DNA of 38,678 bases from an uncultured Clostridia bacterium (GCA_947649935.1 CANSTR010000016.1:1-38678); one strand, 5' to 3'. Counted from the first letter of the stretch, positions 10,288 through 19,014 are shown. Program-made: numbers and translations. The notes: a model not told the origin generated them from the sequence alone.

Positions 10288-10315
10288 TTTTCGATGAATG
10301 GAGTAGGTGGTTTTT

Positions 10316-11398
10316 ATGAATATACGAATTAAGTGGCTAAGAGACCAATTGAAATCAATGGAATTGGATGGGATGATTGTATCTAATCCATACAATGTGA
10401 AATATTTGACAGGGCTGGATGCGGAAGGCGTATTGATTGTTGCCCCAAAGGAAAACGTGTTTATTACGGATTCTAGGTATATTGAAGCAGTTAATGGTCA
10501 ATTGACGATTGATGATGAAATTGTTGCATACGATGTTCGTACATTGAGTAAATTTGATTATGAAGGATTTTTCATGGATTGCCAAGACGTCGGATTTGAG
10601 GAAAAATATGTGACGTATGAAGTTTACAAAAGATATTTGCAAACGTATCAAGTGAGCCTTGTAGAAACAGACGGTATCATTGAAAATCACCGCGTTGTGA
10701 AAGATGAGGAGGAAATTGCATGCATTCAAAAAGCGTGTGAAATTACAGATAAAGCCTTCGAACATGCCAAAAAAGTTTTGCATTATGGAATGACAGAAAA
10801 ACAGTTGGCTTTTGAAATTGAAAAATTTATGATTGAAAATGGGGCAGATGGTTTGGCATTTGATTCTGTGGTGGCTTTTGGCGAAAATACATCGATGCCA
10901 CATGCTGTGCCAACAGAGCGAAAATTGAAGTCTGGTGATATCATTCAATTGGACATTGGAGCGAAATATCAGGGATATTGTGCAGATTTTTCGCGTGTTA
11001 TTTTTGTGGACCATGTGAAAGATGAATGGGTAAGTGCTTATGAATTTGTGCGAGAGGAGCAGCAAAAAATCGTAAGTTGCTTGAAAGATGGAGCCAATAT
11101 TAAGCAAGTGATAAAAGATAGAGAAGTTGACTATCGTTTGAAAAATTATGAAGTCATGCATGCATTTGGGCATGGCGTTGGGCTGGAGGTTCATGAAGAG
11201 CCTGTCCTAAGGTCAACCATAGAAAATTATTGCAAGGAAAACGCGGTCATTGCCATTGAGCCTGGAATTTATAAGCCAGGAAGATTTGGCATCCGAATTG
11301 AAGATACGTATCGCGTTACAAAAGAAGGATGCATCAATTTGACGAAATCAAAAAAAGATGCTGTGATTGTTAATTTAGAAAATGGAGGAAAGAATTAA
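10316..11398 (+). CDS. Xaa-Pro aminopeptidase (M24 family)
   Basis: A cytosolic metallopeptidase that removes an N-terminal residue preceding proline. The creatinase-like N-domain covers about 1-125 and the pita-bread catalytic domain 130-360. All five metal ligands are present: D213, D224 (DIGAKYQGYCADFSR), H286 (FGHGVGLEVHE), E315 (EPGIY) and E329 (RIEDTYRV). ATG 10316 is preferred over an upstream GTG at 10307 because GTAGGTGG (10303-10310) sits directly before it. At 360 residues it has the length typical of PepP/PepQ-like proteins in Firmicutes. It lies 28 bp after the prepilin peptidase and 2 bp before the next gene, so it is in an operon. Confidence 0.93.
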   Translation: MNIRIKWLRDQLKSMELDGMIVSNPYNVKYLTGLDAEGVLIVAPKENVFITDSRYIEAVNGQLTIDDEIVAYDVRTLSKFDYEGFFMDCQDVGFEEKYVTYEVYKRYLQTYQVSLVETDGIIENHRVVKDEEEIACIQKACEITDKAFEHAKKVLHYGMTEKQLAFEIEKFMIENGADGLAFDSVVAFGENTSMPHAVPTERKLKSGDIIQLDIGAKYQGYCADFSRVIFVDHVKDEWVSAYEFVREEQQKIVSCLKDGANIKQVIKDREVDYRLKNYEVMHAFGHGVGLEVHEEPVLRSTIENYCKENAVIAIEPGIYKPGRFGIRIEDTYRVTKEGCINLTKSKKDAVIVNLENGGKN

Positions 11399-11400
11399 TT

Positions 11401-12711
11401 ATGCAGTTTTTAGTATTAGTTGTTTTAATTTTATTGAATGCATTTTTTGCGGCGAGTGAAATTGCATTTATTTCATTGAATGATAATAAAATTGAAATGA
11501 TGGCAAAAGAGGGAAACAAAAAAGCGAAAAAAATTGAAAAAATGTTAAAGGAACCAAGTCGATTTTTGGCAACGATTCAAATAGGAATTACGCTAGCGGG
11601 ATTTCTATCCAGTGCGTTTGCATCCGATACATTTGCCAAAAAATTAGCACCAATCTTACATGACTTGGTGCCAAGTATGACAGTAGAAACTTGGGGTGGC
11701 ATTTCGATTGTCCTAATTACCATTATTTTATCGTATTTTACCTTAATTTTTGGTGAGTTAGTACCAAAACGAATTGCGATGAAAAAATCAGAAATGATTG
11801 CATTTGCAAGTATTGGTGTCATTCAATTTATTAGCATGGTGACATCGCCATTTGTGAAATTTTTGGAATTTTCGACCAATCTTGTTTCCAAACTTTTTGG
11901 TGTGACAGGTGATGAAGAAGAAGTTGTTACAGAAGAAGAAATCCGAATGATGGTCGATGTTGGGCAGGAGAAAGGCACGATTGAACAAAACGAAAAAGAA
12001 ATGATTAACAACATTTTCGAATTTAATGACAGAACCGTTTCTGAAATTATGACCCCAAGAAATGAGATTTTTGCGCTAGACAGCAATTTAGCCATGTCAG
12101 ATGCCATTTCGGAAATTGCGGAAGATTATAAATATAGCAGAATTCCAGTGTATAAAGATAATATAGACCAAATTATTGGTATTATGTATATCAAAGATAT
12201 GTTATTGGAACAAAAAAATAAGAATACGAAAGTCAAAAATCTCGTAAAAGATGCCTACTTTGTGCCAGAAACAAAAAATATTGATGAATTGTTTTCGGAA
12301 ATGCGAAAAAACAAAAAGCAAATTGCAATTGTGATTGATGAGTACGGTGGAACGGCAGGTCTTGTGACCATGGAAGATATTTTAGAAGAAATCGTAGGCG
12401 ATATTTTCGATGAGTTTGACGAATTTGAAAATGAGTACGAAAAAATCGATGAAAATACTTATATTTTAGACGGTGGAATTCCAATTTATGAATGCAATAA
12501 AATTTTGGATATCAATATTCCAGAAGGCGATTATGAAACACTTTCCGGTTATTTAACGGATTGCTTAGGTAGAATTCCGTCGGAAAAAGAAAAGCCAGTG
12601 CTTGAGATTGATGATGTGGTTTATAAAATCGAAAAAGTGAAAGATAAAAAAATTACGAAAGTGAAATTGTGCATTACTGATGCGAGAAATGAAGAAGAAA
12701 CAGAGGAATAG
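11401..12711 (+). CDS. HlyC/CorC (CNNM-type) transporter with CBS domains
   Basis: An integral membrane protein of 436 residues. A DUF21/CNNM membrane domain with about four helices spans 1-190 (AASEIAFISLN, FGELVPKRIA). A CBS pair follows at about 210-335 (MTPRNEIFALD, VIDEYGGTAGLVTMEDILEE) and a CorC_HlyC domain at about 350-425. The family is linked to Mg2+ or Co2+ efflux and is often mis-named hemolysin. Start ATG 11401 follows GGAGG. The next gene begins 9 bp downstream, with its ribosome site overlapping this stop. Substrate assignment is by family only. Confidence 0.92.
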   Translation: MQFLVLVVLILLNAFFAASEIAFISLNDNKIEMMAKEGNKKAKKIEKMLKEPSRFLATIQIGITLAGFLSSAFASDTFAKKLAPILHDLVPSMTVETWGGISIVLITIILSYFTLIFGELVPKRIAMKKSEMIAFASIGVIQFISMVTSPFVKFLEFSTNLVSKLFGVTGDEEEVVTEEEIRMMVDVGQEKGTIEQNEKEMINNIFEFNDRTVSEIMTPRNEIFALDSNLAMSDAISEIAEDYKYSRIPVYKDNIDQIIGIMYIKDMLLEQKNKNTKVKNLVKDAYFVPETKNIDELFSEMRKNKKQIAIVIDEYGGTAGLVTMEDILEEIVGDIFDEFDEFENEYEKIDENTYILDGGIPIYECNKILDINIPEGDYETLSGYLTDCLGRIPSEKEKPVLEIDDVVYKIEKVKDKKITKVKLCITDARNEEETEE

Positions 12712-12720
12712 GAGGTTAAA

Positions 12721-13380
12721 ATGAATAATAAATTTTTTCTAAGATTATTAATTATTACAATCATTTTAGCCTTTGTTGATATTATCCTGTTTTCGCCAGG
12801 AATTTATGGTTTGTCATTTGCGACGCAGCCAGTGCTATTTTGCACGATGTTGTTTCTGAATGGAGTGATTTTGGCAGGAGAAGTTTTGTATCTTGCCAAA
12901 TCCAATACAGCGAAATATGGTTACGATTTAGATAAATTAAAAGATGCAGACGATTACAGACAAGCTTTAGAAGCTTGTTATTCCAAAAAAGCGCCTTTTG
13001 CCAAAGAAATCAAACAGGCGATTGAGCAGGTAACTGCAATTGAAAAGAAAAATAAAGTATTGCATGAAATTTTGGAGCAAAATAATAAGGAACATTTTAC
13101 GGCTTTGCTTGATTTGGGAAATCAGGCTTTGAACTTTTTGGTCAACAATGTGCGCAAAATGCTCAACCGAATTGCGATATTTGATACTGATATGGGTGGG
13201 CAAGCAGAGCACGAAAAATATATGCAGAAATTGTTGGTCGCCAATGAAAACATCTTGAATGAATTCAATAAATTATTAACAGAAGTTTCGCAATTAGATG
13301 ACACCGCAACAGATGATACGTTGAGCAATGTTTTGAGCGACATGACAGAATCGCTGAAAATGTTACGTGGGGATAATTAA
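12721..13380 (+). CDS. Small membrane protein with helical C-terminal domain
   Basis: Not recognised with certainty. It has 219 residues, two membrane helices at about 6-25 and 32-58, and a long, charged, helical cytosolic part (70-219) with probable coiled coils. The layout resembles XpaC-type proteins, which accompany TelA proteins in Firmicutes, and a TelA gene lies 2 kb downstream; this likeness is inference. An AGGAGGT ribosome site overlaps the end of the HlyC-type gene, so it shares that transcript. It is followed by a palindromic repeat and a fresh promoter. Confidence 0.8.
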   Translation: MNNKFFLRLLIITIILAFVDIILFSPGIYGLSFATQPVLFCTMLFLNGVILAGEVLYLAKSNTAKYGYDLDKLKDADDYRQALEACYSKKAPFAKEIKQAIEQVTAIEKKNKVLHEILEQNNKEHFTALLDLGNQALNFLVNNVRKMLNRIAIFDTDMGGQAEHEKYMQKLLVANENILNEFNKLLTEVSQLDDTATDDTLSNVLSDMTESLKMLRGDN

Positions 13381-13381
13381 C

Positions 13382-13409
13382 GTAGGGGCACGGTGCCCCG
13401 TGCCCTTAC
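13382..13409. repeat. Palindromic repeat copy A (GTAGGGG family)
   Basis: A 12-bp stem, GTAGGGGCACGG with CCGTGCCCTTAC (one G-T pair), and a TGCC loop. It starts two bases after the stop of the preceding gene. The 20-base core from GGGCACGG to CCGTGCCC is identical to copy D at 19015-19034. No T-run follows. Confidence 0.8.
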
Positions 13410-13456
13410 AAATACCCTAATATTTTATTATATCACATTTTCCACAATTTGTCAAA

Positions 13457-13485
13457 TTGCAATTTTTGCCAAAATGTGGTATAAT
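13457..13485 (+). promoter_or_regulatory. Promoter of the VWA-telA operon
   Basis: TTGCAA (13457-13462), 17 bp, then TATAAT (13480-13485) with an extended -10 TG at 13477-13478. Transcription would start near 13492, so repeats B and C lie in the 5' untranslated region of the VWA gene. Confidence 0.75.
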
Positions 13486-13501
13486 AAAGGGTTAGGCATA
13501 C

Positions 13502-13527
13502 GTAGGGGTCAATGCCCACATTGACCC
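13502..13527. repeat. Palindromic repeat copy B (GTAGGGG family)
   Basis: GTAG followed by a 9-bp stem, GGGTCAATG with CATTGACCC, around the loop CCCA. Only the left half of the outer shell (GTAGGGG) is kept. Confidence 0.75.
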
Positions 13528-13570
13528 AATCTTGAAAAATTTGATAAAATTTTTATAAATTATTGCAACA

Positions 13571-13596
13571 GGGCGGATGTGGGCATCCGCCCGTAC
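13571..13596. repeat. Palindromic repeat copy C (GTAGGGG family)
   Basis: A 9-bp stem, GGGCGGATG with CATCCGCCC, around the loop TGGG, followed by GTAC. Only the right half of the outer shell is kept. Its loop is the reverse complement of the loop of copy B (CCCA against TGGG). Confidence 0.75.
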
Positions 13597-13628
13597 AGAG
13601 GGATTTTATACGAGAAAGGAAGATAAAA

Positions 13629-15314
13629 ATGAAAAAAGAATCAAACAAAAAAATGATGTTGATTTTGATGATTATTTTTATTTTAATTGTTGTTGTAGGA
13701 ATTATGTCTACGCAAAATTTGAATAAATCATCGACAGAAAAATCGTTTGACAAGGCGATGTCTTATTTAGAAAGTTATTTGAAAGGCATTCATGTAAAAG
13801 AGGCGGATTTGGTGAAATCGACGGTTTCTTTTGGGGACACAAATTTGGAGGATGAGTTGCCTGATATTTCGGAGTATCCTTTGTCAGTGGAAGGAAAAGG
13901 AGAAATCAATATTGAGATTTTTTCTTCTCCGGAAAAGGCGGGCGAGGATCAAGATGGATGGTTAAATGAAGTGGCAAATCGATTTAATCGTTCGAACAAA
14001 ACGGTGAATGGTAAAAAAGTTTCGGTTTCGATTCGTTCCATTGCTTCTGGTACTGCGGTAGATTACATTGCCTCTGGAAAATATGTGCCAGATGGTTTTA
14101 CGCCGTCAAATGAATTATGGGCAGAAATGTTGCAGGCGCAAAAAGTCGAATTGAAAAAAGTAAGTGATGGAATTGCCAAAAATGCGACTGGAATGTTGCT
14201 TTCTAGCTCAACGTATGATGCTTTGCAACAAAAATATGGTACTGTGGATTTGGGTGCGGTTGTGCAAGCCACGATTAACAATGAAATTGCAATGGGATAT
14301 ACCAATCCTTATGCAAGTTCAACGGGTATGAATTTCTTGATTTCTACGTTAACGTATTTTGACCAAGAAAATCCGCTTAGTTCAACAGCTATAAGCGGTT
14401 TCCAGAAATTCCAAAGCAATATTCCATTTGTTTCGTATACAACGATGCAAATGAGAGGTGCTGCGGAAAGTGGTTCGCTGGATGCATTCATTTTGGAATA
14501 TCAAACGTATAGTAATGATGCGACTTTGAAGCGTGATTATACCTTTATTCCATTTGGTGTAAGACATGATAGCCCAATGTATGTGGTTGGAAACTTGGAG
14601 GATGAAAAAAGTCAAGTTTTGGATTTGTTTACAACATATTGCTTGTCTAATGAAGTGCAAAAATTGGCAACGGATTATGGTTTTAATAATAATGTGGATT
14701 ATGTGCCACAAGCGAATCCATATGATGGCAAAACTTTGACAAGTGCGCAAGATTTGTGGAAAAAGGAAAAAGATTTGGGTAAACCAATTATTGCGGTATT
14801 TGTGACGGATATTTCAGGAAGTATGGCGGGAGAGCCATTGGCACGATTGAAGCAATCGCTTAGAAATAGTATGCAATATATTAATAGCAATAACCAAATT
14901 GGTTTGGTAAGTTATAGCACGGATGTGACGATTAATTTGCCGATTAATGAATTTAATTTGAATCAAAAGGCGTATTTCAATGGCGCGTTAGATGGCTTGT
15001 ATGCCAATGGAAAAACAGCGACGTTTGATGCGATTATCGTGGCTGCGAATATGTTGGTGAAAAAGCAACAAGAAGTTCCTGATTCGAAAATGATGATGTT
15101 TGTGCTAAGTGATGGCGACACAAACACAGGGCATTCGATTGAAGAGGCAAGTAATATCATTCAGAATTTGGATATTCCAATTTACACAATTGGCTATAAT
15201 GCGGATATTGAGGCATTAGATAAAATATCGTCTATTAATGAAGCAGCCAATATTAATGCGGATTCAGATGATGTGATTTATCAATTGAAAAATTTATTTA
15301 ATTCGAATTTATAA
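13629..15314 (+). CDS. Extracellular substrate-binding and VWA domain protein
   Basis: A 561-residue protein with one N-terminal membrane anchor (about 9-27). A periplasmic-binding-protein-like region spans about 75-335 (IEIFSSPEKAGEDQDGWLNE, GTAVDYIASGKYVPDGFTP). A von Willebrand A domain follows at about 385-550. The metal-ion site is complete: D394-x-S396-x-S398 (DISGS), a threonine at 463 or 465 (GKTATFDA) and D495 (LSDGD). Such proteins bind partners in a Mg2+-dependent way. ATG 13629 follows AAGGAAG; an in-frame TTG at 13563 lies inside the repeat region with no ribosome site. The telA gene follows 16 bp later. The ligand is unknown. Confidence 0.88.
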   Translation: MKKESNKKMMLILMIIFILIVVVGIMSTQNLNKSSTEKSFDKAMSYLESYLKGIHVKEADLVKSTVSFGDTNLEDELPDISEYPLSVEGKGEINIEIFSSPEKAGEDQDGWLNEVANRFNRSNKTVNGKKVSVSIRSIASGTAVDYIASGKYVPDGFTPSNELWAEMLQAQKVELKKVSDGIAKNATGMLLSSSTYDALQQKYGTVDLGAVVQATINNEIAMGYTNPYASSTGMNFLISTLTYFDQENPLSSTAISGFQKFQSNIPFVSYTTMQMRGAAESGSLDAFILEYQTYSNDATLKRDYTFIPFGVRHDSPMYVVGNLEDEKSQVLDLFTTYCLSNEVQKLATDYGFNNNVDYVPQANPYDGKTLTSAQDLWKKEKDLGKPIIAVFVTDISGSMAGEPLARLKQSLRNSMQYINSNNQIGLVSYSTDVTINLPINEFNLNQKAYFNGALDGLYANGKTATFDAIIVAANMLVKKQQEVPDSKMMMFVLSDGDTNTGHSIEEASNIIQNLDIPIYTIGYNADIEALDKISSINEAANINADSDDVIYQLKNLFNSNL

Positions 15315-15330
15315 AAGAAAGGAAAAAAGT

Positions 15331-16488
15331 ATGGAAGAGTTAGAATTAAAAGTAGAAAATGTGGAAACAGAGAAGATTACGAATAGCCTTGTGGCGCAAG
15401 AGGCAGGCGAAATTACGGAGGAAAAGGTCGAAAGTTCGTTGAATTATGATACTTTGGATGAAAAAGAAAAAGCAGCAATTGACAAGTTTTTGGCGAAAAT
15501 TGATGTTTCGAATACGGCACAAATTTTGCAATTTGGAGCATCTGCGCAAACGAATATTTCGAAGTTTTCGGATACCGTTTTGGCAGAAGTGAAGACAAAA
15601 GATACGGGGAAAGTGGGAGATTTGTTGTCTGATTTGGTTTCAGAAATCAAAGATTTTCAATCAGATTCTTCGAATATCATCAATTCAAAACCAAGCTTCT
15701 TTAATTCGGTAAAGAAACAAGTGAATAAAATGGTGGCGAAATATAATAAAGTAGAGAATAATATTGGGACGATTGAGAAAACGTTGGAAGCGCAGAAGTT
15801 GACGATGCTGAAGGATATTGCGGTTTTTGATACGATGTATGAAAAGAATTTGGAATATTTTAAGGAAATTTCGTTGTACATTATTGCTGGGGAAAAGAAG
15901 TTGGAGGAATTAAGAACGAAAGTGTTGCCTGCGTTAGAGGCGAAAGCACGTGAAACTTCTGACCAATTGGATGTGCAGGCTGTCAAAGATATGGCAGATA
16001 CGATGAATCGTTTTGAAAAGAAAATTTATGATTTGAAAACAACGCGTATTATTTCTATTCAAATGGCACCACAGATTCGATTGATTCAAAACAATGATAG
16101 TGAATTGGTGAACAAAATTCAAAGTTCGATTATTAATACGATTCCATTGTGGAAAAATCAAGTGGTGATTGCTTTGGGATTGGCGAATTCAAAGTCTGCT
16201 TTGGAGACGCAAAGAAAAGTGTCAAATTTGACCAATGATATGTTGAAGGCGAATAGTGAATTATTGAAACAAGGAACCATCGAAATTGCGCAAGAGTCTG
16301 AAAGAGCAATTGTGGATGTGGAAACATTGTCGAAAACGAATGCGGATATTATTGAAACATTGGATACTGTACTTCAAATTCATACGGAAGGAAAAAGGAA
16401 GAGGCAAGAGGCTGAAATCGAGCTTGCGAAGATTGAGTCAGAATTGAAAAATAAGTTATTAGAAGTGAAATTAGAGGCGGAAAGTTAA
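15331..16488 (+). CDS. telA: Toxic anion resistance protein, TelA family
   Basis: A soluble, almost entirely helical protein of 385 residues whose C-terminal two-thirds match TelA/KlaA proteins (PSFFNSVKKQVNKMVAKYNK, QIRLIQNNDSELVNKIQSSI, IPLWKNQVVIALGLANS). TelA proteins were named for tellurite resistance, but their biochemical role is not settled; many seem to act at the envelope with XpaC-like or VWA partners. The N-terminal 45 residues are acidic and variable. GAAAGG precedes ATG 15331. It is the last gene of the operon, with a strong terminator 15 bp after the stop. Confidence 0.88.
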   Translation: MEELELKVENVETEKITNSLVAQEAGEITEEKVESSLNYDTLDEKEKAAIDKFLAKIDVSNTAQILQFGASAQTNISKFSDTVLAEVKTKDTGKVGDLLSDLVSEIKDFQSDSSNIINSKPSFFNSVKKQVNKMVAKYNKVENNIGTIEKTLEAQKLTMLKDIAVFDTMYEKNLEYFKEISLYIIAGEKKLEELRTKVLPALEAKARETSDQLDVQAVKDMADTMNRFEKKIYDLKTTRIISIQMAPQIRLIQNNDSELVNKIQSSIINTIPLWKNQVVIALGLANSKSALETQRKVSNLTNDMLKANSELLKQGTIEIAQESERAIVDVETLSKTNADIIETLDTVLQIHTEGKRKRQEAEIELAKIESELKNKLLEVKLEAES

Positions 16489-16503
16489 GTCAAAAAAACA
16501 AAT

Positions 16504-16533
16504 AAAAGATGCCAAAGAAAAATGGCATCTTTT
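16504..16533. terminator. Bidirectional intrinsic terminator
   Basis: An 11-bp perfect stem, AAAAGATGCCA (16504-16514) with TGGCATCTTTT (16523-16533), loop of 8. T-rich sequence follows on the plus strand and a run of T on the minus strand. It closes telA on the plus strand and the XRE gene on the minus strand. Confidence 0.92.
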
Positions 16534-16539
16534 GCTTGT

Positions 16540-16770
16540 TTAACTGCTCTTTTTGTGAAAATAAGAAGTTGGTTGGTCGGTCAGTTCTGCTATGTAATCA
16601 ATTGAAACATCGTAAAATTGGGCGAGTTTTACGACATATTCAAAAGGAATTTCATTGACGCCAATTTCGTATCTGGAATATTGCTGTTGTTTCATACCTA
16701 GAAGCGTTGCTATTTTTGCTTGTTTCAAATCTCGATCTACTCTTAGTTCTTTTAGTCTTTTTAAATACAT
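16540..16770 (-). CDS. XRE-family helix-turn-helix regulator
   Basis: A 76-residue DNA-binding protein made almost entirely of one Cro/C1-type HTH domain: LKELRVDRDLKQAKIATLLG, then QQQYSRYEIGVNEIP and the closing helices LAQFYDVSIDYIAELTD. It has no sensor domain, so it is a simple transcription regulator with unknown targets. AGGAGT precedes the start. It has its own minus-strand promoter and ends at the shared terminator. A dyad at 16840-16855 upstream could be its operator. Confidence 0.9.
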   Translation of the reverse strand: MYLKRLKELRVDRDLKQAKIATLLGMKQQQYSRYEIGVNEIPFEYVVKLAQFYDVSIDYIAELTDQPTSYFHKKSS

Positions 16771-16805
16771 GGTTTACTCCTTCAATTTCTATTTCATTCT
16801 TTATC

Positions 16806-16834
16806 ATTATAAAATATAAAAAATTCTTTGTCTT
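16806..16834 (-). promoter_or_regulatory. Promoter of the XRE gene
   Basis: Read on the minus strand: AAGACA (-35, 16834-16829), 17 bp, TATAAT (-10, 16811-16806). The start of transcription would be near 16799, about 30 bases before the XRE ATG. Confidence 0.6.
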
Positions 16835-16839
16835 GTTTT

Positions 16840-16855
16840 ACAACAGTCGTGTTGT
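16840..16855. promoter_or_regulatory. Dyad, candidate XRE operator
   Basis: A perfect 6-4-6 inverted repeat, ACAACA-GTCG-TGTTGT, lies 5 bp upstream of the XRE promoter -35 box and just beyond the stop of yetF. No T-run follows on either strand, so an operator is more likely than a terminator, but one copy is weak evidence. Confidence 0.35.
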
Positions 16856-16859
16856 GATA

Positions 16860-17570
16860 CTATTGCCAAAAATCATGGTCATTTTCGGCTGGATTATTTC
16901 CATAAACGCTTAAATTGCCTTGGCGATTTAAGGTGGCTAAAAAGATTTGTTCATGTTTGTTAAAACCTTGGGAAACTAATTCTTTTTGAAGCCACATTTC
17001 ATCATGACCAGAATTTTTGAGATTGTCGTATAGAATTCGTCCATCAATGATGACATTGATGTCAATGGTAGCTGGGTCTGGTTCCAAATTTAAGTCGCCT
17101 GGCGTAGCGGGACGAGCTGTATTTTTTGGTAAAAAACTGATTTTTCCATTTGGTTCCAAAACAGCAGTTTTAATATCTGCTAAATTAAAATAACCATTGG
17201 TTCTGCATTGTACTAGAAATTCGTTGATGTCCATTTTGGCAGTTTTAAAATTTTTTCGATAGAGTTTGCCATTGTTTAGTAAAATAAGAGAAGTTCCATA
17301 AATAAAGCGGCGCGCCTTTAGAGATTTTTCACAAATCACAGAAATGAGAATTGCGATGATGGCGTAAATCGCCATGGCGACTAAAGGCTCTTTGTAATCG
17401 GATTCCAAGGCTGTTGCCATTTCGGCAGCAATGGAACCGATGGTGATGCCGATGATATAATCAAACATGCTTAATTGAGAAATTTCTTTGTTTCCCATTA
17501 ATTTGGTTAACACAAACAAAAAGATTTCTGATACAGCAGATAGAATTATTACTTTCCAAATATCTTGCAT
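16860..17570 (-). CDS. yetF: DUF421 membrane protein, YetF-like
   Basis: A 236-residue protein with about three N-terminal membrane helices (IILSAVSEIFLFVLTKLMGN, MFDYIIGITIGSIAAEMA, LVAMAIYAIIAILISVI) and a cytosolic DUF421 domain pair (LILLNNGKLYRKNF, CRTNGYFNLADIKTAVLEPN). DUF421 proteins occur in clostridial and mobile spoVA operons and are implicated in spore germination or membrane properties. The frame is open further upstream, into spoVAE. However, ATG 17570 has GGAGTT seven bases ahead and gives the usual family N-terminus. It is the last gene of the spoVA operon. Confidence 0.88.
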   Translation of the reverse strand: MQDIWKVIILSAVSEIFLFVLTKLMGNKEISQLSMFDYIIGITIGSIAAEMATALESDYKEPLVAMAIYAIIAILISVICEKSLKARRFIYGTSLILLNNGKLYRKNFKTAKMDINEFLVQCRTNGYFNLADIKTAVLEPNGKISFLPKNTARPATPGDLNLEPDPATIDINVIIDGRILYDNLKNSGHDEMWLQKELVSQGFNKHEQIFLATLNRQGNLSVYGNNPAENDHDFWQ

Positions 17571-17580
17571 AATGAACTCC

Positions 17581-17949
17581 TTATTGTTTCTTGATTTTTG
17601 GTTTTGATACAAGTGATGCAATATAGCCGAAGAAGATGGCGGCTGCAATTCCGGCAGCAGCAGCTTTGGTACCGCCTGTGAAAGCACCAATTAAGCCATT
17701 TGTTTTGACTTCTTCAATGGCTCCTTTTGCAAGGAGATTGCCAAAGCCAGTTAAAGGAACACTTGCGCCACAGCCAGCCCAATTGATTAAGTGTTTGTAC
17801 CAACCTAGTCCGCCTAGAATGGCTCCTGTTGTAACAAAGGCAACGAGAATACGGGCTGGTGTTAATTTTGTTTTATCAATGAGTATTTGACCAATGACAC
17901 AAATGATTCCGCCTAAAATAAAGGCTTTTAAGACCATTGTCCAATCCAT
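17581..17949 (-). CDS. spoVAE: Stage V sporulation protein AE (SpoVAEb type)
   Basis: A 122-residue membrane protein with three to four helices and the family hallmark GCGASVPLTGFGNLLAKGAI. SpoVAE is part of the inner-membrane channel that moves dipicolinic acid into the forming spore and out again at germination. AGGAGGAATTTAT precedes ATG 17949. It follows spoVAD after 14 bp and precedes yetF by 10 bp, so it is co-transcribed. Confidence 0.95.
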   Translation of the reverse strand: MDWTMVLKAFILGGIICVIGQILIDKTKLTPARILVAFVTTGAILGGLGWYKHLINWAGCGASVPLTGFGNLLAKGAIEEVKTNGLIGAFTGGTKAAAAGIAAAIFFGYIASLVSKPKIKKQ

Positions 17950-17963
17950 ATAAATTCCTCCTT

Positions 17964-18983
17964 TTATAAATTAGGGCAAGTTGCTTCGATGGCAACTGCG
18001 TGTGCGATGCCTGGAATCGATTCCCCTTGTTGAGAAGTGGTTGAATTCATTAAGGCACCTGTTGGCATTAAGAGAACTTTTTTGTATTTTCCTTCTTTGA
18101 ACATGTGTGAAATATAACCACAAAATACGCTTGCACTACAACCGCAGCCAGAACCACCACTGTGGGTGTCTTGTTGTTCTTTGTCGAAAATTAATACACC
18201 ACAATCGTTATAGTTTGCTTTTATATTGTACCCTTTTGTTTCCATTAAGTCGATTAAAATATCTTTTCCGACGTGACCTAAATCGCCTGTGAAAATGGCG
18301 TCATAGTAACTAGGGTTTCTTCCCGTGTCTTTGAAGTGGCACAAAAGGGTATCTTGTGCTGCACCTGCCATGGCGGCTCCCATGTTGTTGGCATCTTTGA
18401 TTCCCATGTCAACGATTTTTCCAGGTGTGATGGCTGTAACATAAGGTCCTTCACCATCTTTGGAAAGAACGGCTGCTCCGGAACCAGTGACAGTCCATTG
18501 ACTGGATGGAGCACGTTGGTTGCCGAGTTCAAGTGGAAAACGAAATTGTTTTTCTGCACTACAGAAGTGACTTGAGGCAGCACATACAACGTTTGTGGCA
18601 AAATCTCCGTCAATAGTCATGGAACCTAGGGTAAGGGCTTCACCAAAAGTAGAGCATGCGCCAAAAATTCCGAAAAACGGAATGTTGGATTCGCGTAGTC
18701 CAAAGGATGATGAGATACATTGGTTTAATAAGTCACCTGCAAAAACGAAATCAATGCTGCTGGAGGCAATTTTTGATTTGGCAATGGCTGTGTTGACAGT
18801 TTCTTTGATGATTTTGCTTTCTGCTTTTTCCCAGCTATTTTCGCCCCAAAATTCGTCTTCTAAGCATTGGTCAAAATAGGCATTTAAGGGACCATCTTTT
18901 TCTTTGGGTCCAACAATGCAGGCGGTGGATAAAATGTTGATTGGTTTTGACATAAAATATGATTGATTTCCTACTTTTTTCAT
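17964..18983 (-). CDS. spoVAD: Stage V sporulation protein AD
   Basis: A soluble protein of 339 residues with a thiolase-like fold (FFGIFGACSTFGEALTLGSM, QWTVTGSGAAVLSKDGEGPY). SpoVAD binds dipicolinic acid and docks on the SpoVAC/AE membrane components. The length and the conserved C-terminal stretch (HSGGSGCGCSASVFCGYISH) are as expected. AAAGGA precedes ATG 18983. A 56-bp gap containing palindromic repeat D separates it from spoVAC upstream. Confidence 0.96.
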   Translation of the reverse strand: MKKVGNQSYFMSKPINILSTACIVGPKEKDGPLNAYFDQCLEDEFWGENSWEKAESKIIKETVNTAIAKSKIASSSIDFVFAGDLLNQCISSSFGLRESNIPFFGIFGACSTFGEALTLGSMTIDGDFATNVVCAASSHFCSAEKQFRFPLELGNQRAPSSQWTVTGSGAAVLSKDGEGPYVTAITPGKIVDMGIKDANNMGAAMAGAAQDTLLCHFKDTGRNPSYYDAIFTGDLGHVGKDILIDLMETKGYNIKANYNDCGVLIFDKEQQDTHSGGSGCGCSASVFCGYISHMFKEGKYKKVLLMPTGALMNSTTSQQGESIPGIAHAVAIEATCPNL

Positions 18984-19014
18984 GATTTTTTTCCTTTCTG
19001 TTATTGTTCTAGAA

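Noticed and set aside
13382..13409. Repeat A as a transcription terminator
   Set aside because: No T-run follows on either strand; repeats of the same type occur inside operons.
13382..13596. CRISPR array
   Set aside because: The repeats differ in sequence, are themselves palindromes, are irregularly spaced and have no cas genes nearby.
13563..13628. Upstream TTG extension of the VWA protein
   Set aside because: The codons run through palindromic repeat C and lack a ribosome site; ATG 13629 has AAGGAAG and starts just before the membrane anchor.
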